Below are positions 42,696-51,602 of a stretch of DNA of 64,000 nt, one piece after another. Origin of the DNA: UBA4055 sp964648295 (GTDB taxonomy: Bacteria; UBA4055); contig CAZYNH010000008.1 of assembly GCA_964648295.1 (NCBI GenBank), positions 1-64,000 on the forward strand. Direction: 5' to 3'. How positions within the stretch are numbered: the stretch's first letter is position 1; every line of letters starts with the position of its first letter. The position numbers and the translations under genes were made by a program. The notes below the pieces were generated by a model. That model worked only from the letters and a program-made list of their open reading frames with translations. It was not told the origin of the DNA and did not search any database.

Positions 42696-44305
42696 AAACT
42701 CTCATCTTCTTTTACAATGTTTACAGATACTGTCTCAGCGATCTTTATTCCGTCGATCGCCGCGGACATTATTCCACCGGCATAACCTGCTCCCTCGCCT
42801 CCTGGATACAAGCCCTTGACTGATGCGCTCTGAAGGTCCTCGCCTCTCAAAATCCTGACAGGCGATGATGTTCTTGTCTCAACTCCGGTAAGAACCGCGT
42901 CGTTCGTGATAAAACCTCTCATCTGTCTGTCGAACTCGTTCAAAGCTTCTTTGATAGCTTTTACAGCATATACAGGAAGTGCTGTTGAAAGATCTGTGAA
43001 TTTTACGCCCGGCAGATATGACGGCTTTACTGTTCCCGCTTGAATTGACGGCACACCTTTCAGAAAATCACCGACAAGCTGGGCAGGAGCATAATAATCA
43101 GATCCTCCCAGAACGAACGCTCTTCGCTCAAGCTCTCTCTGGAATTCTATCCCGCCCAGCGGTCCTCCGGGAAAATCTTCCGGACCGACACCTACAACGA
43201 TAGCGCTGTTGGCATTCTGTTCGCTCCTGGAATACTGGCTCATTCCGTTGGTAACTACGCAGCCTTCCTCCGAGGTTGCGGCCACCACCCTGCCGCCGGG
43301 ACACATGCAGAACGTGTATACGCTTCTGCCGTTCGAACAATGATGCACCAGTTTGTAATCGGCAGCTCCGAAACGCCCGTCACCAGAGTACCTTCCGAGC
43401 CTTATCCTGTTAATCAGATCCTGATGATGTTCGATCCTGAATCCAACAGAAAACGGTTTAGGTTCCAAAACTACCCCGTTTTGCATCAGCATTTCAAAAG
43501 TATCTCTCGCGCTGTGCCCTATCGCAAAGACCGAATGACTGCACCTTATTTTTGATCCGTCTTCTGTTTCTATGCCTGAAAGTGATCCGTTCTCAACAAT
43601 TATACCTGCAACCTTAGTTCCGAACCTGAATTCCCCGCCTAAAGATATGATCTGTTTTCTTATGTTCTCTACCACCTTGACGAGTCTGAAAGTACCCACA
43701 TGGGGTTTACTTATAAAAAGTATTTCTTCCGGAGCTCCCGCTTTAACCAGCTCCGAAAGAACTTTGCGGCCGTAATTGCCGTGATCTTTTATCTGAGTGT
43801 TCAGCTTACCGTCAGAAAATGTTCCGGCCCCGCCTTCCCCGAACTGAACATTAGATCCTTTTAAAAATGTGCCGTTCCTCCAGAAACCGAAGGTGTCAGC
43901 GCTTCTTTCCCTGACCGGCTTTCCCCGTTCAAGAACTATCGGCCTGAAACCTGCCTGAGCTAGAATCAGCGCGCAGAACAGGCCGCACGGTCCGGTCCCG
44001 ACAATAACCGGCCTTTCGGTTCGTACAGAATCTGAGACAGCCTTAAACCTGTATACTTCGTCGGGAGCTTTTTTAACATTTGGTACTTTTTTCAGCTTTT
44101 TAAGAGCTTTTTCTTCGTCAGATATTTCAACATCGACTGTATAAACAAAGAGAATATTGTTCTTCCTTCTGGCGTCATAACTTCTCTTAATTATATGTAA
44201 CGATATTATGTCTTTTACAGGTATTTTTAAAACATGCGCCGCGGATATTTTCAGGTCATCCTGCGTATGATCAGCCTGAAGGATAACACCGTTCAATCTT
44301 AACAT
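42692..44305 (-). CDS. FAD-dependent protein of the COG2509 family
   Basis: 537 residues. N-terminal ferredoxin-like or ThiI-like extension of about 90 residues (DDLKISAAHVLKIPVKDIISLHIIKRSYDAR), then a dinucleotide-binding GTGPCGLFCALILAQAGFRPIVLERG, NVQFGEGGAGTFSDGKLNT, and a C-terminal TSSPVRILRGEDLQSASVKGLYPGGEGAGYAGGIMSAA. These features are those of the uncharacterised FAD-dependent dehydrogenases of COG2509. Soluble; substrate unknown. Coupled to the HutD-family gene. Confidence 0.88.
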   Translation of the reverse strand: MLRLNGVILQADHTQDDLKISAAHVLKIPVKDIISLHIIKRSYDARRKNNILFVYTVDVEISDEEKALKKLKKVPNVKKAPDEVYRFKAVSDSVRTERPVIVGTGPCGLFCALILAQAGFRPIVLERGKPVRERSADTFGFWRNGTFLKGSNVQFGEGGAGTFSDGKLNTQIKDHGNYGRKVLSELVKAGAPEEILFISKPHVGTFRLVKVVENIRKQIISLGGEFRFGTKVAGIIVENGSLSGIETEDGSKIRCSHSVFAIGHSARDTFEMLMQNGVVLEPKPFSVGFRIEHHQDLINRIRLGRYSGDGRFGAADYKLVHHCSNGRSVYTFCMCPGGRVVAATSEEGCVVTNGMSQYSRSEQNANSAIVVGVGPEDFPGGPLGGIEFQRELERRAFVLGGSDYYAPAQLVGDFLKGVPSIQAGTVKPSYLPGVKFTDLSTALPVYAVKAIKEALNEFDRQMRGFITNDAVLTGVETRTSSPVRILRGEDLQSASVKGLYPGGEGAGYAGGIMSAAIDGIKIAETVSVNIVKEDESL

Positions 44306-44321
44306 ATTCGGTTCCTTTCAT

Positions 44322-44348
44322 AAAAAAATTAGGCGCATAAGCGCCTAA
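44322..44348 (-). terminator. Terminator after the RRM gene
   Basis: Minus strand TTAGGCGC TTAT GCGCCTAA followed by T7; insulates the RNA-binding protein gene from the flavoprotein gene. Confidence 0.8.
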
Positions 44349-44379
44349 AAATCCGGAAATATTATCTGAAAACTGGAAT

Positions 44380-44748
44380 TTACCTGTCTCCGCCTCTTCC
44401 GGGACGGTTTACATTATGACCGCCTCTGTTACCGCCGCTGAAACCGCCTCTGTTACCGCCGCCGAAACCGCCTCTGCCTGGTCCTCTGTAACCTCTTTCG
44501 CCTTCCGGCCTGGGTTTCGATTCGTTAACTTTCAGGGCTCTTCCGTTCAACTCCTGACCGTCCATACCGTCAATCGCGTCTTTGGCCTCTGACTCGGAAG
44601 ACATTTCCACAAAACCAAACCCTTTGGATCTCCCGTCGATCTTGTCTACCACTACTACTGCTGATTCTACGGTTCCGAACTTCTCAAAAGCTTCTTTGAG
44701 GTCATCGTTGGTCGTGTTGTAAGACAGATTTCCCACATAGATTTTCAT
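44380..44748 (-). CDS. RRM RNA-binding protein with glycine/arginine tail
   Basis: 122 residues from ATG 44748, which has AGGAG 6 nt upstream; 11 further upstream codons are open but lack a ribosome site. One RNA recognition motif: RNP2 IYVGNL (2-8) and RNP1 KGFGFVEM, then an RGG-like tail of repeated GGFGGGNRGG units. This is the bacterial cold-inducible RBP type (cyanobacterial Rbp-like). The transcript has a long leader with a GC-rich hairpin, which may regulate it. Confidence 0.92.
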   Translation of the reverse strand: MKIYVGNLSYNTTNDDLKEAFEKFGTVESAVVVVDKIDGRSKGFGFVEMSSESEAKDAIDGMDGQELNGRALKVNESKPRPEGERGYRGPGRGGFGGGNRGGFSGGNRGGHNVNRPGRGGDR

Positions 44749-44810
44749 TCGATTCTCCTGATTTGCGTTTCTTTTTGTCAATTTTTATGCGGCAGAACCG
44801 CCCTCTCTCC

Positions 44811-44828
44811 CCCCGGATATTCCCGGGG
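44811..44828 (-). promoter_or_regulatory. GC-rich hairpin in the leader of the RRM gene
   Basis: CCCCGG GAATAT CCGGGG lies directly downstream of the likely transcription start in an otherwise AT-rich leader of about 80 nt. It may stabilise the 5' end or act as a cold- or protein-responsive element; that is inference. Confidence 0.4.
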
Positions 44829-44833
44829 ACAGT

Positions 44834-44862
44834 ATATTAAAACATATTTTTGATAAAATCAA
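44834..44862 (-). promoter_or_regulatory. Promoter for the RRM gene
   Basis: Minus strand TTGATT, 17 bp, TAATAT. Confidence 0.5.
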
Positions 44863-44936
44863 TAGCAAAAATTGATTAATAAATGGATCTCATCTCAAAA
44901 ACGGGCATTTGCTCTAAAATTAATGAAATTGATTAC

Positions 44937-44965
44937 TTGATGAACATCGAAAGTTATCTTATATT
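44937..44965 (+). promoter_or_regulatory. Promoter for the AAA+ regulator-lptE operon
   Basis: TTGATG, 17 bp, TATATT, 36 nt before ATG 45002. Confidence 0.6.
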
Positions 44966-45001
44966 GTCACTGTGTTTAAGTAGAAAAATTACGGAATCAT
45001 A

Positions 45002-46147
45002 ATGACGATGAGACAGTTGACGATGGATTTAGGGCCGAATTACAGGGAATATAACATAATCGGTTATTCGGAAAAGATAGCGGAAGTGGTAACTATTGCG
45101 GAAACAGTTGCACCGACCGATCTTTCCGTACTGATCTCAGGAGAAAGCGGAACAGGTAAAGAGGTGATAGCCGAACTTATCCATAAACTGAGCCGGAGAA
45201 AAAATAAAAAATTCATACCAATAAACTGCGGTGCAATACCTGAAGGCCTTATAGAGAACGAGCTTTTCGGACATGAGAAAGGATCCTACACTAGTGCCTC
45301 GGATAAAACAAAAGGCTATTTCGAAATGGCCGACGGGGGAACAATATTCCTTGATGAAATAGGCGAGTTGCCTCTTTCGAGTCAGGTTAAGCTTCTTCGC
45401 GTGCTGGAAAACGGTACTTTTATGAAAGTGGGCGGGTCAACGAATGTGAAAGTGGATGTAAGGATAATCGCGGCTACGAATAAAAATCTTCCCAAGATGG
45501 TAGCAAAGGGCACTTTCAGGGAGGATCTTTTTTTCAGACTGAAAGCGGTAACTCTCCAGCTGCCTTCCTTAAGAGAAAGACTGGCTGATATTCCTGTTTT
45601 TGTAATGAAGTTCGCTTCAGATTCCGCAGAGAAACACTTTAGGGCACAACTTCTGTTTGATAAAGATGCGCTTTCAGAAATAATGAATCATCACTGGAAA
45701 GGTAACATCCGGGAGCTCAAAAACTTTATTGATATGCTCACTGTTATGGAAACCGGAAAAACGGTTACGGGTGATATTATAAGAAAATATCTCAAAACAG
45801 ACCATCCCGCATCTTACCTTCCGGTTGTTGTAGAAGAAGAACAGCATAGCGATACCGATCTGATATTCAGAACGCTTCTTGAGATAAAGAACGACCTTAA
45901 TCTGATCAAGAAATTCATGATAGACTCCTACTCCCCAACACCCGCAGTTCCGCTTTATGACGGTCCGATAAGGAAGATAAACGATGAGGAAAGAGAGATA
46001 GTGCCAACGGAGGAGCTGTCGGAAAAAGATGAGATAATATTAACGCTGAAAAAGCATAGAGGGAACAGGAGAAAAGCAGCTGAGGAACTCAAGATAAGCG
46101 AGAGAACTTTGTACCGTAAGATCGAAAAATACGGGATAGAATTATGA
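45002..46147 (+). CDS. NtrC-family AAA+ transcriptional regulator with degenerate GAFTGA loop
   Basis: 381 residues. No receiver domain: the AAA+ domain starts within 20 residues of the N-terminus. Walker A GESGTGKE (47-54), Walker B TIFLDEIGE (114-122), sensor AATNKNL, arginine finger region FREDLFFRL, and a C-terminal Fis-type helix-turn-helix (GNRRKAAEELKISERTLYRKIEKYG). The loop that contacts sigma-54, normally GAFTGA, reads GSYTSA (94-99), so activation of sigma-54 is doubtful; a sigma-70-type role like TyrR is possible. A linker of about 80 residues with coiled-coil character separates AAA+ and HTH. First gene before lptE. Confidence 0.88.
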   Translation: MTMRQLTMDLGPNYREYNIIGYSEKIAEVVTIAETVAPTDLSVLISGESGTGKEVIAELIHKLSRRKNKKFIPINCGAIPEGLIENELFGHEKGSYTSASDKTKGYFEMADGGTIFLDEIGELPLSSQVKLLRVLENGTFMKVGGSTNVKVDVRIIAATNKNLPKMVAKGTFREDLFFRLKAVTLQLPSLRERLADIPVFVMKFASDSAEKHFRAQLLFDKDALSEIMNHHWKGNIRELKNFIDMLTVMETGKTVTGDIIRKYLKTDHPASYLPVVVEEEQHSDTDLIFRTLLEIKNDLNLIKKFMIDSYSPTPAVPLYDGPIRKINDEEREIVPTEELSEKDEIILTLKKHRGNRRKAAEELKISERTLYRKIEKYGIEL

Positions 46148-46653
46148 GAAGTCTTACATCTCTGTCTTTTTTCCTGCCTGTCATTTTTATTATAATTTCG
46201 TGCGGGAATTATTCTTTTTCCGGTAAAAGCATACCTCCGGGGATTAAAAACACCCAGCTTCTGTTGTTCGAAGACAATTCCGGGAGATATGATCTCAGCC
46301 TGCCGGAAGTCCTGTATGAGAAAATAACAGGTTATATCTCACACTATAATTATTTTGAGATTGAGAATTCGGCAGTTTCTGACTCAAAGATATACGGGAC
46401 TGTCAAATCCTACTCGGAGAGAATATCGTCCCAGACAAGAGATGAAGTTGCGGATCAGATGGAAATGACTTTATCTGTGGAAGTGAGTTTCTTCAATAAC
46501 CTGAACAGTGAATATATCGTAAAGAACCTGAGAATATCAGAATCGGAGTATTTTAAGGCCTCAGGCGGTGATGATGCCCGTAATGAAGCTTTTGCAGTTC
46601 TGACCGATAGAATAGCGGAAAAAATAATTCTGGGCCTGAGCTCTAACTGGTGA
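46144..46653 (+). CDS. lptE: LptE-like LPS-assembly lipoprotein
   Basis: 169 residues. Signal peptide with lipobox IIISC (Cys20), then CGNYSFSGKSIPPGIKNTQLLLFEDNSGRYDLSLPEVLYEKI, the pattern of the Bacteroidota-type LptE family, which plugs the LptD barrel and delivers LPS to the outer leaflet. Overlaps the regulator gene by 4 nt (ATGA). lptD is not in the window. Confidence 0.85.
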   Translation: MRSLTSLSFFLPVIFIIISCGNYSFSGKSIPPGIKNTQLLLFEDNSGRYDLSLPEVLYEKITGYISHYNYFEIENSAVSDSKIYGTVKSYSERISSQTRDEVADQMEMTLSVEVSFFNNLNSEYIVKNLRISESEYFKASGGDDARNEAFAVLTDRIAEKIILGLSSNW

Positions 46654-46672
46654 ACACTTATCGGAGGTAACA

Positions 46673-47155
46673 ATGAATATCGAACTGGTAAAAATGAACT
46701 TTCCCGAAGGCTGTAATGTAATCGTAGGTCAGTCGCATTTTATCAAAACAGTTGAGGATATATACGAAGCGATGATCAATACGGTACCAGGAGTAAAATT
46801 CGGTGTCGCATTCTGCGAGGCGTCCGGAAAATGTCTGGTCAGATACGACGGAAACGATGAAGAGCTTATGTTTCTTGCTGCGGAAAATGCTCTCGGTATA
46901 TCCTGCGGACACTCATTTATTATAATCATGAAAGACGCGTTTCCGATAAATGTTCTTGAAAGAATTAAAAGTGTACCTGAGGTTTGTAATATTTTTTGCG
47001 CAACAGCCAATCCATTAGAAATAATTGTAGGATCATCCGGGCAGGGACGCGGAATTATCGGCGTCATAGACGGTTCAAAACCTGCCGGTATAGAAAGTGC
47101 GGATGATAAAAAATGGCGGTATGATTTTTTAAGAACGATCTGCTATAAGAAGTAA
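46673..47155 (+). CDS. Adenosine-specific kinase-like protein (DUF355)
   Basis: 160 residues. Conserved blocks VIVGQSHFIKTVEDIYEAM, KFGVAFCEASGKCLVR, HSFIIIMKDAFPINVLERIKSVPEVCNIFCATANPLEIIV and GRGIIGVIDG cover nearly the full length and match the DUF355 family, annotated as adenosine-specific kinase from work on an archaeal member. Function in bacteria is not established. GGAGG lies upstream of the ATG; last gene of the operon. Confidence 0.85.
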   Translation: MNIELVKMNFPEGCNVIVGQSHFIKTVEDIYEAMINTVPGVKFGVAFCEASGKCLVRYDGNDEELMFLAAENALGISCGHSFIIIMKDAFPINVLERIKSVPEVCNIFCATANPLEIIVGSSGQGRGIIGVIDGSKPAGIESADDKKWRYDFLRTICYKK

Positions 47156-47170
47156 AACAGTCTGAATTAA

Positions 47171-48295
47171 TTATTCGTAGTCATAGACCCTGAGCGATCT
47201 TCTGTCTTCCGATATCACATATATTCTGTTCTGCATCAGCTTATAGTACTCGTTTCCTCCAATAAAATCAAGTACGGTCCTGTTAATAAAGATCCCGTCT
47301 TTGAATATGTCAACATAGAATGAATCCTGGTTCGCACTGGTTCTTTCGATCGACGGTTGCGCCCATATCCTGTTTTTTTTGTCTATCTCAATTGTATTGA
47401 CAGCTTTTTTATAATAGGTCTTTGTTGAATCAAGCGGAGGGAATTTTGATGCTACAACGAATTCGTTAATCATTTCTCTCTCATAATCGTTGTAAGGTAC
47501 CTTTATGAATTTCTTTTCAATAACATACTGTTTCTTCCCTCTGTTATCTGTGACAAATATTCTGTAGAAATCGCTAGTGTTCTCAAGGATATAGAATATA
47601 CCGTCTCTTAAACTATAGCCTGCCAGAACATCAGGAAAGAAGAAATCATTTGTTACCGGCATTTTTATTTCGTGAACAATATATTCAATTTTCATTCTGT
47701 CGTTGAGCACACAAAGCCTGTTGATAGAATAATCCACACCATCTTTTTTTTCCATTGTCGGAACAAAAGTACTGAGATTTGTTTTACCGTCCGATTTCAG
47801 AACGACAGGTTTAAGGCCTGCAATTAATAAATGACTTTGAATAAAAGTTCCGTTCGAAAGATACTGGGTGTATTTTGAATTTCCTGAATCGTAGACCATA
47901 ATAGTATCATAAAGTATGGTGAACTGGGTCGGTTTCATGAAATGTTCAATATTATTTCCGCTCTGCTCGGGGAAATAACGCTCGAAAATGCCGTCTTTGT
48001 TATATTTCTTGATCACGGCGTGTTTTCCGTCAAGAATATATATATTATCGTTTAAATCAGCTATAACATCTGTAATATATCCGAACCCCTTCATCGAATC
48101 CGGAACATTTTCGGGTCCTTTTAATTCAAAGAGAAATGATGTAACAGGCCTGTATTTCCCTGAAGGCTCACCGGTATTCTTATAATATCTGACGCCTCCT
48201 ATCTCTTCTAATGTGTATGCCGATTCTTTTTTGGTGCAGCTGAAAAACAACACTAATACGATCAGAAATTCTGATATTTTTATATAAATTCTCAT
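47171..48295 (-). CDS. 6-bladed beta-propeller lipoprotein
   Basis: 374 residues. Lipobox LFFSC (Cys20). The body carries NHL/6-blade repeats (GYITDVIADLNDNIYILDGKHAVIKKYNKDGIFERYF; MKPTQFTILYDTIMVYDSGNSKYTQYLSNGTFIQSHL), as in the large Bacteroidota group of propeller lipoproteins with unknown ligands. Cell-envelope location. It has its own promoter. Confidence 0.78.
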   Translation of the reverse strand: MRIYIKISEFLIVLVLFFSCTKKESAYTLEEIGGVRYYKNTGEPSGKYRPVTSFLFELKGPENVPDSMKGFGYITDVIADLNDNIYILDGKHAVIKKYNKDGIFERYFPEQSGNNIEHFMKPTQFTILYDTIMVYDSGNSKYTQYLSNGTFIQSHLLIAGLKPVVLKSDGKTNLSTFVPTMEKKDGVDYSINRLCVLNDRMKIEYIVHEIKMPVTNDFFFPDVLAGYSLRDGIFYILENTSDFYRIFVTDNRGKKQYVIEKKFIKVPYNDYEREMINEFVVASKFPPLDSTKTYYKKAVNTIEIDKKNRIWAQPSIERTSANQDSFYVDIFKDGIFINRTVLDFIGGNEYYKLMQNRIYVISEDRRSLRVYDYE

Positions 48296-48319
48296 TAAAA
48301 CCTCCAGAATTTTGAGCTA

Positions 48320-48348
48320 AATATACATTCCTTCACCCTTTATATCAA
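48320..48348 (-). promoter_or_regulatory. Promoter for the propeller lipoprotein
   Basis: Minus strand TTGATA, 17 bp, TATATT; GGAGG lies just before the ATG. Confidence 0.6.
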
Positions 48349-48375
48349 GTCTTTTATTTACGCATAACAGCACTA

Positions 48376-51300
48376 TCAGAATTCCATCCTTATTTCGATC
48401 TTCATTTCATGGAATGATCTTCTGTCGTAGGATAACAGCCTGCCGTTGTAGATCATGTTCCCGAAGATATTTCTGCTGAAACTGTAATCAGCCGCCGCAC
48501 TCCATTTATAACTCATTCCTTTACCGTAACCTGAATTCATCGTAAGCGGTATTCTGCCTTCCGAATCAACTCTTATTATATCTAATCCCGACCTGAATAC
48601 CCCTTTTGAGTTAAAACCAGCGGAAATACCGGTCGTCAACCTGTAGCTTTCTGATTCCGCATGTCTAACTGACTCATTCTCGACCCCGTATTCTATCTCG
48701 GCCGAATAACTCATATCTGTCTTAAAATTATGCCTGAAATAATAAGAAACATATCTCTTTGTAAGATCATCAAGCCTGGTATCTGCGGCTCCGGATCTTT
48801 TTATTGATGCTGTACTTCCCGATAGCCTACTGGTAAAATCTCCCTCTGTTCTTCTTAAAACAAGGTTATGCTCATTTAAAAGCTTGTTTTCCGAATAATT
48901 AAGAAATTCCCTGAGCATGTCTTTCTTGAAATTGAAACAATAATCCATACCTAACTTCTCTTTTTTTAAAAAAAACAGAGAAGTTTTTGATCCTATGGTG
49001 CCGCCGACAGTAGAATCACCCTGGAATGAAGCCAGATTCAGAAACATTATTTCTGCCTCGTTCTCTGATCTTGACTTTTCATAAATAGAGATATCCTGTT
49101 CAACATCGATCCTGGAAAGCCAGTACAAAATATTATCATCTTCAGTATCCTTAAAATCGAAAAAAGATCTCACATCCAATTTTACGCTTGATACTTTTAT
49201 GGGATCGTCAGACTGACTTACATAATATGAAAAATTTCCAAAGTCGTCGGGGAAATATTCTCCTTCATAATATATGAAATCACCCGTCCCTTCCGGAACT
49301 CTGTAGTATGTTCTTACTTTCGGATAAAAACCATTCCTCTCTGTGCTGTATTCGGCGAATATCCTGTACCGGTTCTCCATATTAAAATTGGTTATGCAGC
49401 TGATGACATCGTATCTTGTGTCGGCAGAATCTTTATGGTCGTTATAAACATCTGTCCATACTGCCTCAGAGCTGAGATAAGAACCGATTCTGTTTGTCAT
49501 TCTTACAGTATTCGTATGCCTCACAAGATAGGTTCTTGAACCGTATTTGAAATCCGCATATTCGCCGGAATGAGTTATGCTGTTATTGTTTGATGAATAA
49601 CCCGTTATACTGCCAATTTTGACAGTTTTCCTATCCTCTTCATCACTACCGAAAATCTCAGCCGCCGTATTAACCTTTATATAAGGGGAAACACTCCATA
49701 TCCCGTCTGAAAATCCCGGGTTGAAATATATATTTTTCTTCTTCTTTAAAACTGAATCCGATTCGGCTTCATAATAAGACACATCTGCCCTATAATATAA
49801 ATTATTTGAGAATATTGAGGAGTTAAAAATATGCCCTTTCTCCCGCACGGAAGATCCTGATTCCGCATAGAAATACTGATAACTGTTTTTATATCTGTTT
49901 TCCAGATCGTGAAACAATTTCCCGTTATACCTCAAGTATTTCCGGCCTTTCGCCATAGCTCTTGTATCAATTTCTTCTTCAGATATCACTCTCTCAAATC
50001 TTGAAGGCAGGATCAGATCTTCATTAAGATACTTTCTTCCGAAGCTTGCCTTCCATTTCCCGTACCAGCTCTTTCCAAAGGACAGAATCAATTCTTCCGT
50101 GTCTCCGAATCCGTCGAAGATTATTCTGTCTTCATAAAATGTATTGGTGCTTATTCCCGATGCTGCATACTCTGTCCTGAATGTTATATTTTCTGACCTG
50201 TACTCTCCCGAGCCGTGAAATCTCGAGTATGCCTGAGGGGCATTAACCTTTATCAGCGGAAGATAATTTCCGCCGTTCACCGGATCATATACAAAATACG
50301 CAGTCCCGGTACTGTCATATTCAATATTGTACAGGCCACCCGAAGCAAAACGCGTGAAGCGAACCTCATAATCACCCGACCCTTTACCTTCATATACGAA
50401 GATCGAGTCGGGCATAACAAGATCATATGAACCCTGATCTTCATTATATACAGCTCCTGATACATATATATATGGGTTATCGCTTCTTTCCAGTTCATCT
50501 TTGACGGACTGCGTTATATCAAACGCGAGAGGATCGTCTTTCAGATCAGAAGATGAATAATAATTGAAACTGAGATTAAGACTGTTTTCCATAGCTGAAT
50601 TCTGATTGTCAAATCCGTATGTGATATTCTTATATCCGTTTTTTACTGTTCTGCAGTCGAAAACGATTCTGTCACCGTAATGAACAGCTGTGCCCGGCCT
50701 GAAATAGAGTTCAGATGTCATATTGTCGAAATAATAGTCCTCACCCCTTTCAAGTTTTATGCCGTTAAGCCATACAGTTTCAGATCCGGAAGAAACCTTG
50801 CTGACACTTGTTTCACTAATTATCCTGTAAGGTCCTGAAATGCCTTCCAGAGCAGTCAACTCATAGCTGGTATATTCACCGCCTCCGGCCGAGATGTATC
50901 CGTCAGCGGAATTACCTGCCCCTTTAATGTTCATATAAGCTCCGGACAATTCATTCGTTAAATATCCAAGTTCCCCTTTTTCATATCTAACATCAAAATT
51001 ACCCATCCTCGACATAAAATTAGGATGTTTGAACTGTAGATAAATGTTATCAATATCGGAAAGCGATTCAGTCGAACCTTCCTCCGTTACCGCCATATTA
51101 TTGTCAGAAATGAAAGCTGATACCTCCATATCATCCGATATCATCCCTTTTACTTCGAGATTAAAACCTGATACTATGCCGGGTGAAGAGCTTCCGCTGA
51201 ACCGGATCCCTCTATAGATAGTACCCCGTCTGTAAAGATCGTCGTCATAGGATGACACATTTTGGAAAGTTCTCAAAGTATCCGTCGTCACGGTTTCAAG

Positions 51301-51420
51301 AGAATCTGAAAGTACATAACGGTAAAATGTCTTTCCGGTAAGATCTTCAGGCATCAGTGCCTGAAACACGGCAAGCACAAATAAAACCAGTATTTTCACC
51401 GTTTGCCTATTCCGCAACAT
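48376..51420 (-). CDS. Large outer-membrane beta-barrel protein
   Basis: 1014 residues. Signal peptide (VKILVLFVLAVFQALM); C-terminus EIRMEF with terminal Phe. Residues about 90-300 include GSETVWLNGIKLERGEDYYFDNMTSELYFRPGTAVHYGDRIVFDCRT, a segment type found in SprA-like and other giant barrel proteins of FCB bacteria, where a small beta domain precedes the barrel. The rest is dense alternating beta strands with Tyr, Ser and Arg. Similar orphan barrels occur in Calditrichaeota, Cloacimonadota and relatives. Role unknown; secretion or cell-surface assembly is a guess. Confidence 0.75.
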   Translation of the reverse strand: MLRNRQTVKILVLFVLAVFQALMPEDLTGKTFYRYVLSDSLETVTTDTLRTFQNVSSYDDDLYRRGTIYRGIRFSGSSSPGIVSGFNLEVKGMISDDMEVSAFISDNNMAVTEEGSTESLSDIDNIYLQFKHPNFMSRMGNFDVRYEKGELGYLTNELSGAYMNIKGAGNSADGYISAGGGEYTSYELTALEGISGPYRIISETSVSKVSSGSETVWLNGIKLERGEDYYFDNMTSELYFRPGTAVHYGDRIVFDCRTVKNGYKNITYGFDNQNSAMENSLNLSFNYYSSSDLKDDPLAFDITQSVKDELERSDNPYIYVSGAVYNEDQGSYDLVMPDSIFVYEGKGSGDYEVRFTRFASGGLYNIEYDSTGTAYFVYDPVNGGNYLPLIKVNAPQAYSRFHGSGEYRSENITFRTEYAASGISTNTFYEDRIIFDGFGDTEELILSFGKSWYGKWKASFGRKYLNEDLILPSRFERVISEEEIDTRAMAKGRKYLRYNGKLFHDLENRYKNSYQYFYAESGSSVREKGHIFNSSIFSNNLYYRADVSYYEAESDSVLKKKKNIYFNPGFSDGIWSVSPYIKVNTAAEIFGSDEEDRKTVKIGSITGYSSNNNSITHSGEYADFKYGSRTYLVRHTNTVRMTNRIGSYLSSEAVWTDVYNDHKDSADTRYDVISCITNFNMENRYRIFAEYSTERNGFYPKVRTYYRVPEGTGDFIYYEGEYFPDDFGNFSYYVSQSDDPIKVSSVKLDVRSFFDFKDTEDDNILYWLSRIDVEQDISIYEKSRSENEAEIMFLNLASFQGDSTVGGTIGSKTSLFFLKKEKLGMDYCFNFKKDMLREFLNYSENKLLNEHNLVLRRTEGDFTSRLSGSTASIKRSGAADTRLDDLTKRYVSYYFRHNFKTDMSYSAEIEYGVENESVRHAESESYRLTTGISAGFNSKGVFRSGLDIIRVDSEGRIPLTMNSGYGKGMSYKWSAAADYSFSRNIFGNMIYNGRLLSYDRRSFHEMKIEIRMEF

Positions 51421-51533
51421 AAACCTGCTGTTTTTGTTGAATAATATGAACTTTATTCAGAATTTCAAGCATTTATTTGACTTGTTTTGAAAGTCGTACG
51501 ATTTTGAAAGTGTTTTGTTCGTATAAAAAAAAC

Positions 51534-51562
51534 TTGCTAAAAACCTAATCTTGAAATATTTT
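51534..51562 (+). promoter_or_regulatory. Promoter for the secreted TPR protein
   Basis: TTGCTA, 17 bp, TATTTT, 40 nt before ATG 51603. Confidence 0.45.
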
Positions 51563-51602
51563 TCAGTTAGTTTGTTGAAGTTTAATTAAAATCGAGGTGA
51601 AA

